Assembly (NCBI RefSeq): GCF_001611795.1
Contig: NZ_CP015098.1
Location: forward strand, 682,001-746,000
Direction of reading: 5' to 3'
Source of the DNA: Streptomyces qaidamensis
Lineage (GTDB): Bacteria; Actinomycetota; Actinomycetes; Streptomycetales; Streptomycetaceae
Length of the DNA: 64,000 nucleotides
Shown: positions 53,692 through 61,617 of the stretch, piece by piece
How the letters are laid out: every line of letters begins with the position of its first letter
How positions within the stretch are numbered: the stretch's first letter is position 1
The notes under the pieces: model-generated
The model's input: only the letters and a program-made list of their open reading frames with translations
What the model was told of the DNA's origin: nothing
The model's database searches: none
Translations under genes and position numbers: made by a program

Positions 53692-56385
53692 TCAGCGGAG
53701 TCGGCGCAGATAGGGATCCTGGGCCCGGCGCGGCAGCAGGCGCAGTCGGGCGTCGAGCACGGTGACCGCGCCGGGAGTCGCGAGGACCGGGTTGAAGTCG
53801 GCCTCCGCGAGCTGCGGAAGGTCGCTCGCCATCCGCGACAGGCGCAGGAGCAACTGTTCCAGCCCCGGGAGGTCCAGGGGCCGGCCGCCACGCGAGCCGA
53901 ACAGCAGCGGTGCACAGCGCGGAGACGTGATCAGGTCGTGCACGTCATGGTCGGTGAGCGGCGCGAGCCGGGCGGCGTGGTCAGCAAGTACGTCTGTGGC
54001 CGTGCCGCCGAGCCCGAAGAGGACGAGCGGCCCGAAGACCTCGTCCTTGACGACGCCGGCGAACAGCTCGGTGCCGCGCTCGGCGAGCGGCTGGACGACC
54101 ACCCCGCTCAGCCGGTCGCCGAAACGTGTCCCGAAATCCCGGAAGCCCGCCCGCACTTGGGCGTCTCCTTCGAGGTCGAGATGGACGGCACGCTCCTCGG
54201 TCTTGTGCACCAGTCCCGGCCAGTACGCCTTCAGCACCACCCGGCCGTCCGGGCCCCGCAGCCGCCGGGCCGCGAGGACCGCCTCATCCTCTGTCTCCGC
54301 CCAGGCCCACGGAATCTGGGGGATGCCATAACAGTCGAGGAGTTCAGCGCAGGCGCGTGGATCGAGCCAGCCGCCATCCGGCCACACGGCGAGATACTCC
54401 TCGGCGATCTCGTGAGCTCGCCCTGTGCCGATGTCTTCCAGTTCCGGGACCGTGCCGACGGGCCGGCTGAGCCAGGCAGCGCGGCGCGCCGCGTGGGCCA
54501 GCGCCCGGGCCACGGCCTGCGGCTCGGCGTACGAGGGAATCGTGCCGCCGTCGGCAGCAGGCAGCAGTGTCACCGGAACGCCCTGCTCCAGGCGTACGAC
54601 GGCGACCGGCCGGTCCCGGCGGCCCGGGACGCGGGTCGCCGCCCGCGTCAGGTCGTCGCCGGTCGCCTCGGCGACCGCCGTGGGCACCAGGGCCACGAGG
54701 ACCGCGTCGATGCCGACGTACGTCATCAGCCGCTCGACACACGCGCTGAGCTGCTCCTCGGTCACCGCGGCCGTGGCGTCCACCGGATTTCCGATCGCGG
54801 CTCCGTCAGGCAGCACGGCTTTCAGGTCATGGATCAGCTCGTTGCCGAACGACGACAGCGCGAGCCCCGCCTCCGCGCAGGCGTCGGCGGCAAGCACGCC
54901 GATGCCGCCCGCGTTGGTGACGACGGCAACGCCGTCGCCCGCCGGGAGCGGCTGGGAGTGCAGCAAGGCGGCGGCTTCCAGGAGTTCGCCGACCGAGCGG
55001 GTGGCGGTGATTCCGGCCTGCGTGAACAGCGCCTGCCGGGTCATGGTGCGGGTGGCGGCAGCCGCGGTGTGCGACGCGGCAGCCCGCCGGCCCGCCTCCG
55101 TGCGGCCGGCGTCCACCGTGAGGACCGGCATGCGGCGGGTCACGCGCCGGGCCGTACGCGAGAACGCGCGCGGGTTGCCGAACGACTCCAGGTGCAGCAG
55201 GGCGAGGTCGGTGCGGCCGTCGCTTTCCCACCACTGAAGCATGTCGTTGCCGCTGACGTCGTACTTGTCGCCGAGGGAGGCGAAGGTCGACACGCCGATG
55301 CCGAGGCGGGACAGTCCGTCGAGGAGCGCGATGCCGACGCCGCCCGACTGCACGGCGACCCCCGCCGTACCGAGGCGCGGATGGTCGGCGGCGAAGGTCG
55401 CGTCGAGACTGACGTGCGGATCCGTGTTGGAGATGCCCAGACAGTTCGGGCCGACGAGCCGCATGCCGTACGTGCGGCAGGCGGCCATGAGCGCCCGTGC
55501 CTGGTCGGCGTCGAGGCCGGCGGTGACGACCAGGAGAGCCCGTACGCCCGCCTTGCCGCACTCCTCGGCGGTAGCCGGCACCGCAGCGGCGGGCACGGCG
55601 AGAACCGCGAGATCGGGGGTCTTTGGCAGGGCGCTGACCGACGGGCGGGAGGGCACGCCGAGGATCGCGGTGGCGGCGGGGTTCACTGCGAACAGGCGCC
55701 GGGTGAAGCCGTCGGCCTTCAGGTGGTGAAGGATCGCCCGGCCCACTGACCCGGGCCTGCGCCCGGCGCCGACGACGGCGACCGCGTCCGGCCGGAAGAG
55801 CGGCTGCAGACTGGCCACGTCGGCGGCCCGGCCCCGCTCCTCCACGGCCGACAGGTAGGCATCGTCTTGGTCCAGCTGAATGGTGCAGCGCACCTCGGGG
55901 CCGTCGAAGTGCCGGGCCGTGCGCAGACCGAGGTCGGCGAAGAGCCGGAGCACTTCATGGTTCTCACCCAACGCGTCGGCCGTGAACGCGGTGATGCCGT
56001 TCGCGCGGGCGGCGGAAACCAGGTGCTCGACGAGAAGGGTGCCCACCCCACGGTGGTGCACGCCGTCCGCGACCGCGACGGAGATATCGGCCGTATCCTC
56101 CTCGCCGCCACTGTCGTACTCGGCGAGCCCGATCACCCGGCCCTGCGTCTCGGTGAGCAGGGCCCGGTAGCCCGGGCGCGCCGGCGCGCAGGCCCGGTCG
56201 GCGGCCATCGCGGCGGAACGGCGGCTCGCCGCGAAGAACCGCAGCCGCAGGTTCTCCGGGGACATCTCCTCGTAGAAGCTTCGCAGCCGCTCGTGATCGC
56301 CCGGCCGCACGGGGCGTATGCACACGGTGGTGCCGTCCGCGAGCAGCGCGTGGACCGGGGGGCGGTCGAGCAGATCGTTCGTCAT
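53692..56385 (-). CDS. Pat-type protein lysine acetyltransferase (GNAT-ACD fusion)
   Basis: An 897-residue fusion. GNAT acetyltransferase at the N-terminus (~15-175: IRPVRPGDHERLRSFYEEM, VADGVHHRGVGTLLVEHLV acetyl-CoA loop), followed by an NDP-forming acyl-CoA synthetase-like body: CoA-binding (VAVVGAGRRPGSVGRAILHHL), ligase domain (RLVGPNCLGISN, VTNAGGIGVLAADACAE) and a C-terminal ATP-grasp (VLKAYWPGLVHKTEERAVHL). GNAT-first order matches actinomycete PatA, which acetylates acetyl-CoA synthetase; AcsA with its SGK site is at 27326. Start ATG 56385 follows GGAGGAGA; two candidate boxes lie upstream. Confidence 0.88.
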   Translation of the reverse strand: MTNDLLDRPPVHALLADGTTVCIRPVRPGDHERLRSFYEEMSPENLRLRFFAASRRSAAMAADRACAPARPGYRALLTETQGRVIGLAEYDSGGEEDTADISVAVADGVHHRGVGTLLVEHLVSAARANGITAFTADALGENHEVLRLFADLGLRTARHFDGPEVRCTIQLDQDDAYLSAVEERGRAADVASLQPLFRPDAVAVVGAGRRPGSVGRAILHHLKADGFTRRLFAVNPAATAILGVPSRPSVSALPKTPDLAVLAVPAAAVPATAEECGKAGVRALLVVTAGLDADQARALMAACRTYGMRLVGPNCLGISNTDPHVSLDATFAADHPRLGTAGVAVQSGGVGIALLDGLSRLGIGVSTFASLGDKYDVSGNDMLQWWESDGRTDLALLHLESFGNPRAFSRTARRVTRRMPVLTVDAGRTEAGRRAAASHTAAAATRTMTRQALFTQAGITATRSVGELLEAAALLHSQPLPAGDGVAVVTNAGGIGVLAADACAEAGLALSSFGNELIHDLKAVLPDGAAIGNPVDATAAVTEEQLSACVERLMTYVGIDAVLVALVPTAVAEATGDDLTRAATRVPGRRDRPVAVVRLEQGVPVTLLPAADGGTIPSYAEPQAVARALAHAARRAAWLSRPVGTVPELEDIGTGRAHEIAEEYLAVWPDGGWLDPRACAELLDCYGIPQIPWAWAETEDEAVLAARRLRGPDGRVVLKAYWPGLVHKTEERAVHLDLEGDAQVRAGFRDFGTRFGDRLSGVVVQPLAERGTELFAGVVKDEVFGPLVLFGLGGTATDVLADHAARLAPLTDHDVHDLITSPRCAPLLFGSRGGRPLDLPGLEQLLLRLSRMASDLPQLAEADFNPVLATPGAVTVLDARLRLLPRRAQDPYLRRLR

Positions 56386-56448
56386 GGTGGTCTCCTCCGA
56401 GCCGCTCGGCGGCTGCCGACGCTTCGAGCATCCAGCGCGTCCTGAAGC

Positions 56449-56490
56449 GGCCCTATGGGCCGTCCGGGGCAGCCGGGGACCGATCGGCCC
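56449..56490. promoter_or_regulatory. Two DevR-like boxes before the Pat-type gene
   Basis: GGCCCTATGGGCCG (56449-56462) and GGACCGATCGGCCC (56477-56490); the second is a perfect match to GGNCCGAYCGGNCC. They are 28 bp apart, start to start, and 64-105 bp before the Pat start, upstream of a three-gene run. Confidence 0.6.
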
Positions 56491-56562
56491 TACGGCGCCG
56501 ACGGTAAGTCCCTGGTACGCCGCGCGGCTGGTCGGCCGGACCACCGCCTCTTGGGTTGTGTC

Positions 56563-57468
56563 TCAGTCGTGGGCGACGACGGCGACGGGCGCTGTGGCGT
56601 GGTGCAGGACGGCATGCGTGACCGGACCGATGTGCACCCCGAACGGGTGGCGGCGTATCCGTCGGCCGACGACGACCAGCGAGGCCCTGTGGGAGGCGTC
56701 GATCAGGCGGCCCGCCGGGCTGCCTGATGGGGACTCCTCGGCTACCTCGACGGACGGGTACTTCTGCCGCCACAAGCTCAGTGCCTCGGCGAGTGCGGAG
56801 GCGTGCCAGTGGGCGATCTGGTCGTACCGTTCCAGGTCGGTGGTCGGGCCGTCCATGTAGTACGGGGGCAGGCTCCACCCGTGCACGGCCCGCAAGCCGG
56901 TATCGCGCCGAGCAGCCTCGTCGAAGGCGAACTCGATCACCGAGGCATCTAGGTTGTCGATGTCGAGGCCGAGCACGACCGGCCGGTACCGCGTCGCGGC
57001 CGACGGTATGCCCGTCGGGTCCATCTCGTGCTCGTCCGCCGCCTGCTCACCGGCCCGGACCAGGACGACGGGGCACTCGGCGTGCGCGACGACGGCCAAG
57101 CCGACCGAGCCGACCAGGAACCCGCCGATCCCACTCAGGCCACGCGAGCCGAGGACGAGCAACTCGGCTCCCTTCGCGGCCTCGCACAGCATCTCGCTCG
57201 GGCGACCGGCCAGATGCTCGGCGGTCACCTCGACACCGGGGTGGCGCAGCCGCAGACCCTCGGCAGAATCGCGGGGAATCTTCTCGCTCCAGTGCTGACG
57301 GGTCTCGGCGCCGAGCAGCGGGGCCTGTGCCACGGGCTCCGGCACCGGCTCCCACACGTGGAGGATCTTGACCGGCAGGCCGCGCAGTTTCGCCTCACGG
57401 GCAGCCCACTCGGCGGCGGCCCGGCTCTCCGGCGAGCCGTCGAGGCCGACGATGATCGTGCGCGTCAT
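56563..57468 (-). CDS. Universal stress protein, tandem domain
   Basis: A 301-residue USP: MTRTIIVGLDGSPESRAAAE, domain 1 loop VLGSRGLSGIGGFLVGSVG intact; domain 2 VVLGLDIDNLDASVIEFAFD with Asp-rich opening and VVGRRIRRHPFGVHIGPV degenerate. Ends HHATAPVAVVAHD, the same as the remnant at 1562. Start ATG 57468 has GGAGG upstream. It is divergent from the DevR-like regulator across 215 bp carrying three boxes. Confidence 0.9.
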   Translation of the reverse strand: MTRTIIVGLDGSPESRAAAEWAAREAKLRGLPVKILHVWEPVPEPVAQAPLLGAETRQHWSEKIPRDSAEGLRLRHPGVEVTAEHLAGRPSEMLCEAAKGAELLVLGSRGLSGIGGFLVGSVGLAVVAHAECPVVLVRAGEQAADEHEMDPTGIPSAATRYRPVVLGLDIDNLDASVIEFAFDEAARRDTGLRAVHGWSLPPYYMDGPTTDLERYDQIAHWHASALAEALSLWRQKYPSVEVAEESPSGSPAGRLIDASHRASLVVVGRRIRRHPFGVHIGPVTHAVLHHATAPVAVVAHD

Positions 57469-57531
57469 GGTCTCCACCTCCTGAGTAACGGCTGATGGTT
57501 CGAGCGTGCCTGCGCGAGCGGTCGTCGTCGA

Positions 57532-57595
57532 GGGGCCACAGGTCCCCTGTAGGGACCGACCGGCCCCACCCGGCACAACTGGGGCCGATCGGCCC
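57532..57595. promoter_or_regulatory. Three DevR-like boxes between a USP gene and the regulator gene
   Basis: GGGGCCACAGGTCCCC (57532-57547), GGACCGACCGGCCC (57553-57566) and GGGCCGATCGGCCC (57582-57595). The last two match the consensus fully and are 29 bp apart. This is the densest site group in the window, which suggests autoregulation of the regulator. Confidence 0.65.
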
Positions 57596-57683
57596 TGGTG
57601 CATCCGGCCCCGGCGCGTAACGATCGTTGTCAGGGGCAGTCCGCAGTCCGCCCTACCGGCGTTCCGGGGAACGAGGGGTCGAG

Positions 57684-58385
57684 ATGACCGAGCCGCGCAC
57701 CTTCACCGAGGAGCACCCGATCCGGGTCTTCCTGCTCGACGACCACGAGGTCGTGCGCCGCGGTCTGACTGACCTCCTGAATGCCGAATCCGACATCTCG
57801 GTGGTCGGGGACGCCGAGAACGACGAGCATGCGCTCGCCCGGGGCTCTGCGCTCCGCCCCGACGTGGCCGTTCTCGACGTGCGCCTGCCGGACGGCGACG
57901 GCATCACCGTCTGCCGCGAGCTCCGCAGCCGCATGCCCGAGCTGGCCTGTCTGATGCTGACCTCGTTCGACGACGAGGAGGCGCTGCTCGACGCGATCAT
58001 GGCTGGGGCCGCCGGTTATGTGCTCAAGCAGATCAGGGGCTCCGACCTGGTCTCGGCGGTGCGCACGGTCGCCACGGGACAGTCCATGCTCGACCCGGAG
58101 ACCACGGGCCGGCTGATGCGCTCGCTGCGCGCCGACCCCTGCGAGGAACCGGCCGTCTCACCCGAACTGGCGAGCCTTTCGCCACGGGAGCGGGAGATCC
58201 TCGCCCTGATCGGCGACGGGCTCACCAACCGCGAGATCGGCAAGAAGCTCTACCTCTCCGAGAGGACCGTCAAAAACCACATCTCCCGGCTCCTGGCCAA
58301 GCTCGGCGTACAGCGACGTGTCCAGGCCGCTGTCCTCGCGTCACACCTGGAGCGCTCCGAGGCGAGCGGGCGCCCGGCGCACTGA
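57684..58385 (+). CDS. osdR: DevR/OsdR-like NarL-family response regulator
   Basis: A 233-residue two-component regulator. Receiver (~12-130): acidic pair in VFLLDDHEVVRRGL, phosphorylatable Asp~65 in VAVLDVRLPDGDG, LMLTSFDDEEALLDAI with switch Thr, and Lys in GYVLKQI. Output LuxR-type HTH (~165-225): LSPREREILALIGDGLTNREI, LYLSERTVKNHISRLLAK (quoted in parts). Sequence runs parallel to M. tuberculosis DosR, including DHEVVRRGL, SRMPELACL and RLLAKLG. Start ATG 57684 follows GAGGGG; an in-frame start at 57627 is less likely. The cognate sensor kinase is not intact nearby (see 58411). Confidence 0.9.
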   Translation: MTEPRTFTEEHPIRVFLLDDHEVVRRGLTDLLNAESDISVVGDAENDEHALARGSALRPDVAVLDVRLPDGDGITVCRELRSRMPELACLMLTSFDDEEALLDAIMAGAAGYVLKQIRGSDLVSAVRTVATGQSMLDPETTGRLMRSLRADPCEEPAVSPELASLSPREREILALIGDGLTNREIGKKLYLSERTVKNHISRLLAKLGVQRRVQAAVLASHLERSEASGRPAH

Positions 58386-58410
58386 GCCTGAGTCACCGGC
58401 AAGCCGACGG

Positions 58411-58584
58411 TCATCCTTGCGGCGACCGCACCGGAACCCGCCACACCACCCGGGTACCGCCTCCCTCCGGCCGCTTACCGATCCGCAGCTCCCCGCCGAG
58501 CGCGAGGCCCTGACGGCGGTCGAGGAGTACCTGGAGATGCCGTACCGCATACGACGCCGCCCCGAGTCCTCGTCCGCCATACGA
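58411..58584 (-). pseudogene. C-terminal relic of a DevS/OsdK-type histidine kinase
   Basis: On the minus strand, convergent to the regulator, a frame ends with GGELRIGKRPEGGGTRVVW then RVPVRSPQG and a stop. This is the last strand of a HATPase_c domain, preceded by GGRGLGAASYAVRHLQVLL, which looks like an eroded G2 box (DGRGLG...). The rest of the kinase is missing: beyond about 58,590 no dimerisation (HDH/HDRVIQ) or GAF region is readable. About 55 residues remain of ~500-600. Annotated as a deletion relic of a sensor that paired with the regulator. Confidence 0.6.
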
Positions 58585-58623
58585 CAGCAGCTCACCGACG
58601 AGGTCAGTAGTCTGCTGGCGCGA

Positions 58624-58851
58624 ATGGCCTTCCACCAGGCATGGCTCCAGATCGAGGCCACAACCGTCGCGGGCCCGTACGCCACCCTCGTGGCCACGGC
58701 GCGAGCGGAAGCCGACGCGCAGATGAGCCTCGCCTGGCAGCAACCACCGATCACCACCGACAGCGGCATGAACCTCGGAATCCCGTATCCCCGGGACCGA
58801 TCGAACGCGGCCCGAGCCACATGCATCGAGGTGATGCGCCAACACCTCTGA
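58624..58851 (+). CDS. Hypothetical small protein (uncertain)
   Basis: An open frame with codon-like composition (MAFHQAWLQIEATTVAGPYA, EADAQMSLAWQQPPITTDSG, RATCIEVMRQHL). The frame extends upstream to ATG 58537 (104 codons) but then overlaps the kinase relic on the other strand. No ribosome-binding site is clear for either start and I do not recognise the family. G/C third-position bias is weaker than in neighbouring genes. Confidence 0.35.
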   Translation: MAFHQAWLQIEATTVAGPYATLVATARAEADAQMSLAWQQPPITTDSGMNLGIPYPRDRSNAARATCIEVMRQHL

Positions 58852-58867
58852 ACGGCTCGTGATCTTG

Positions 58868-58895
58868 GTGCCAACTACCCCTCTTTGTGCCAACT
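58868..58895. repeat. Short direct repeat, GTGCCAACT twice
   Basis: GTGCCAACT occurs at 58868-58876 and 58887-58895, 19 bp apart start to start, in a relatively A/T-rich patch between the ends of the small ORF and the acyl-CoA dehydrogenase gene. It could be an operator pair or a recombination footprint. Confidence 0.5.
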
Positions 58896-58916
58896 GAAAA
58901 TCCTCGTCACAGCCCG

Positions 58917-60095
58917 TCAGCGCCGGACCCTCGGCATCCCCAGCCCGATCCACGAGATGATCTCCCGCTGGATCTCGTTGTTGCCGCCGCCGAAGGTGAA
59001 GATGACCGCCGAGCGGTAGCCGCGTTCCAGTTCGCCGTGCAGGACCGCGCCGGCCGAGCCCTCCTTCAGGGCGCCGGGGGCTGCGACGATCTCCATCAGC
59101 CAGGCGTAGGCGTCGCGTCGGGCCTCGGAGCCGTAGACCTTGACGGCGGAGGCGTCCTGCGGGGTGAGGGTGCCGTCCTGGACCGCGCCCACCATCTGCC
59201 GGTTGAGCAGTTTCAGCGCGTCCAGCCGGGTGTGGGTGCGGGCCAGGAGGCGGCGTACCCAGGGCAGGTCGGCGACGCGGCGGCCGTCGGCGAGCTTGGT
59301 CTCCATCGCCCAGCGCTGCACGTCGTGCAGGGCCCTGATCGCCATGGTTCCGTGAGCGGCCAGGGTCACGCGTTCGTGGTTGAGCTGGTTGGTGATCAGC
59401 CGCCAGCCCTGGTTCTCGGCGCCGACCCGGCGGGAGACGGGGACGCGGACGTTCTCGTAGTAGCTGGCGGTGGTGTCGTGCGAGGCGAGGGTGTTGATCA
59501 GGGTGCAGGAGTAGCCGGGGTCGGTGGTCGGCACCAGGAGCATGGTGATGCCCTTGTGCGGCGGGGCGTCGGGGTCGGTGCGCACGGCCAGCCAGACCCA
59601 GTCGGCCGTGTCGCCGTTGGTCGTCCAGATCTTCTGGCCGTTGACGACGTACTCGTCGCCGTCCCGTACCGCCCTGGTGCGCAGGGACGCGAGGTCGGTT
59701 CCCGCGCCCGGCTCGCTGTAGCCGATGGCGAAGTCGATCTCGCCGGAGAGGATCTTCGGCAGGAAGTACGCCTTCTGCTCGTCGGTGCCGTACCGCATGA
59801 TCGTCGGGCCGACGGTGTTCAGTGCCATGAGCGGCAGCGGGACGCCGGCCTGGGCGGCCTCGTCGAAGAAGATGAACTGCTCCATGGCCGTCAGGCCGCG
59901 CCCGCCGTACTCCTTCGGCCAGCCCACACCGAGCCAGCCGTCCGTGCCGAGCCGCCGGATGGTCGCGCGGTAGAACCGCTTCTGTGCGGCCGGGTCGCCG
60001 TGCCGGGCGTACAGGTGGTCCGGGACCAGTTCCGCGAAGTAGGACCGCAGTTCGGTGCGCAGCCGCTGCTGCTCGGGCGTGTATTCGAGGTGCAC
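58917..60095 (-). CDS. Acyl-CoA dehydrogenase
   Basis: A 392-residue flavoprotein that would oxidise an acyl-CoA to the 2-enoyl-CoA. Seen: VHLEYTPEQQRLRTELRSYF start, IGYSEPGAGTDLASLRTRA, YVVNGQKIWTTNGDTADWVW (FAD/substrate region), and FTFGGGNNEIQREIISW C-terminal motif. The usual Glu base position is not certain from sequence. Start GTG 60095 follows GGAGG. Actinobacterial relatives act in sterol or fatty-acid side-chain breakdown; no partner genes are adjacent. It marks the change from the dormancy island to ordinary chromosome. Confidence 0.9.
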   Translation of the reverse strand: MHLEYTPEQQRLRTELRSYFAELVPDHLYARHGDPAAQKRFYRATIRRLGTDGWLGVGWPKEYGGRGLTAMEQFIFFDEAAQAGVPLPLMALNTVGPTIMRYGTDEQKAYFLPKILSGEIDFAIGYSEPGAGTDLASLRTRAVRDGDEYVVNGQKIWTTNGDTADWVWLAVRTDPDAPPHKGITMLLVPTTDPGYSCTLINTLASHDTTASYYENVRVPVSRRVGAENQGWRLITNQLNHERVTLAAHGTMAIRALHDVQRWAMETKLADGRRVADLPWVRRLLARTHTRLDALKLLNRQMVGAVQDGTLTPQDASAVKVYGSEARRDAYAWLMEIVAAPGALKEGSAGAVLHGELERGYRSAVIFTFGGGNNEIQREIISWIGLGMPRVRR

Positions 60096-60191
60096 GGCGC
60101 CTCCAGGCTCCCAAGGCCGGTCCTGTCGGCGCACACCGTAGAACGTGTTCCAGAAATAGGGAATGGCGTCGGTCAGAGGGAATGGTGTCGG

Positions 60192-60566
60192 TCAGTTCAG
60201 TGTGGCGAGGAAGTCCGTGCACGCCCGCGCACAAGCGCGGCATGCCGCCGCCGAGTCCTCCGCTCCTGGTTGCCGGTCGAAGACGTGGGCGGCCTCCAGG
60301 CACACGGTCCGGCACCACTCCACCTGGACCCGGATGGTGCCCTCGTCCACCTGGTTCTGCTCGGACAGCACACGGCAGGTCGCGTCGCAGACCTCCGCGC
60401 ACATGATGCCCTTGCGTCGTACGAGTTCCTGGTTCTCGGTGCCGTCGGGATCCACGAGGCTTGCGCGCAGCGCGCACGCCCGCGCGCACTCGGTGCACGC
60501 CTGCGCACAGGCGAAACGGTCCTCCAGGAACCGGAACAGCTCCTGCTGGGATGTCGTCGAAGTCAC
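60192..60566 (-). CDS. Cys-rich four-helix protein (copper-storage/DUF326-like)
   Basis: A 124-residue protein with 12 Cys in helix-spaced groups: ACAQACTECARACALR, GIMCAEVCDATCRVL, EWCRTVCLEAAH and AAACRACARACTDF. The CxxxCxxC pattern on four helices matches DUF326/Csp-type cytosolic copper-storage proteins, though with fewer Cys than Csp3. No Tat signal is present, so it is probably cytoplasmic. GTG 60566 is the likeliest start; the ribosome-binding site is weak. Confidence 0.72.
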   Translation of the reverse strand: MTSTTSQQELFRFLEDRFACAQACTECARACALRASLVDPDGTENQELVRRKGIMCAEVCDATCRVLSEQNQVDEGTIRVQVEWCRTVCLEAAHVFDRQPGAEDSAAACRACARACTDFLATLN

Positions 60567-60694
60567 ACCGCGCGGGTAGCCCCGGTCGGCACCGGCCAAA
60601 CCGGTGTTCCGGGGGAGAACCGTTCACGAATCGGCCCCCTGCACCGGTCGAGAGGGGCCGGGTTCATGGTGCGGACCAGGGGTACCCGCGTGCC

Positions 60695-61054
60695 ATGAAT
60701 AGCGCATGGATGGAGATGGCCGCGGGCGGTGCCGCCCCCGGCTTCGGGTTCGTCGTGACCGGACTGGTGGTCGTGGCCCTGCTGCTGGGCGCCTTCATCC
60801 TGGGCCTGCGGCACAAGCGCCGGCGCCCGCCGAGGCCCGACGAGCAGCCCAGGCTCCCCGACGGCGGCCCGGTCCGCGAGACGCTGGAGCGCCGCGAGCC
60901 CGACGAGATGCCGAGAAGTGAGGAGCGTCTGACGCCGCACGAGCTGCAGACGCACGGCAACCAGAGCGACCGGAGCAGCGCCTCGCAGACGCGCCCGCGC
61001 TGGAACGAGGGCAGCAGCGGTGGCTTCGGCAGCGGCGGCCCGGGAGCCCGCTGA
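60695..61054 (+). CDS. DUF6479 family membrane protein
   Basis: A 119-residue Streptomyces protein: short N-terminus, one membrane helix (~16-40, GFGFVVTGLVVVALLLGAFI), basic RHKRRRPPRPDEQP stop-transfer, the family core LPDGGPVRETLERREPDEMP, and a Gly/Ser-rich tail. Function unknown. ATG 60695 gives the full N-terminus; ATG 60710 is an alternative. Confidence 0.8.
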   Translation: MNSAWMEMAAGGAAPGFGFVVTGLVVVALLLGAFILGLRHKRRRPPRPDEQPRLPDGGPVRETLERREPDEMPRSEERLTPHELQTHGNQSDRSSASQTRPRWNEGSSGGFGSGGPGAR

Positions 61055-61102
61055 ACCGCCACCGGTTCGCACAGCACGTCGTACTCAGGGATGTGAGAAC
61101 CA

Positions 61103-61456
61103 TTGGCCGATCCCGCCCGCAACACCCTGCCACTGCCCGACTACGACCACCTGCCGATCGGTGGCTTGGAGAGCCGTGTGCGTTCGCTGTCCGCGGACGA
61201 GGTCGAGCGGCTGCTCGCGTACGAGCGGTCGCACGCCGACCGGCTGCCGGTGCCCCAGCTGCTGGGCTCCCGGCCGGACCAGTTGCAGGGGGGCGCCGAA
61301 CCGACGTCCGGCGACCCCAACGCCCTGCGCCCCGAAGCGGGGCCGGGCGGCCGGGGAGGCTCTCCCGTGTCGCCGGCGACCTCGCCTCAGCCGCACAGTC
61401 CGCCGCCGCACGGCACGCCGGACCAGCCGGCCCAGCCGAAGGGTGACCGCACGTAA
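61103..61456 (+). CDS. Small actinomycete protein with LPIG-LESR helix pair
   Basis: A 117-residue soluble protein: LPDYDHLPIGGLESRVRSLS, ADEVERLLAYERSHADRLPV and LLGSRPDQLQGGAEPTSG form a conserved three-helix block, followed by a Pro-rich tail. Streptomyces homologues are uncharacterised. Start is TTG 61103 because no ATG/GTG fits. Ends at a strong terminator. Confidence 0.65.
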   Translation: MADPARNTLPLPDYDHLPIGGLESRVRSLSADEVERLLAYERSHADRLPVPQLLGSRPDQLQGGAEPTSGDPNALRPEAGPGGRGGSPVSPATSPQPHSPPPHGTPDQPAQPKGDRT

Positions 61457-61469
61457 GAGGCCGCCGTAC

Positions 61470-61505
61470 GGAAGAGGGCCCGTGCCTGTGCACGGGCCCT
61501 CTTCC
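61470..61505 (+). terminator. Strong hairpin terminator
   Basis: GGAAGAGGGCCCGTGC and its exact complement form a 16-bp stem with the 4-base loop CTGT, 14 bases after the preceding stop codon. Confidence 0.88.
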
Positions 61506-61617
61506 ATGCCCTGTCCCGGGCTAAGTGAGGTGGATCACAGATCGAGGGTGCAGCGCGGGGCGGGGTCCAGCGTCTTTTGAGAGGTGTAGGGGGCCACTGA
61601 GACGCAGGACGGTGAGG

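Noticed and set aside
58411..60627. A 738-codon open frame on the minus strand
   Set aside because: It covers the acyl-CoA dehydrogenase and Cys-rich genes in a different frame, with low-complexity Arg/Pro/Gly translation; only its last ~55 codons resemble a kinase end.
60600..60660. Inverted GGCCCC ... GGGGCC as a DevR-like box
   Set aside because: Arms are 15-17 bases apart and lack the central CGAYCG pattern; position upstream of DUF6479 does not fit the island.
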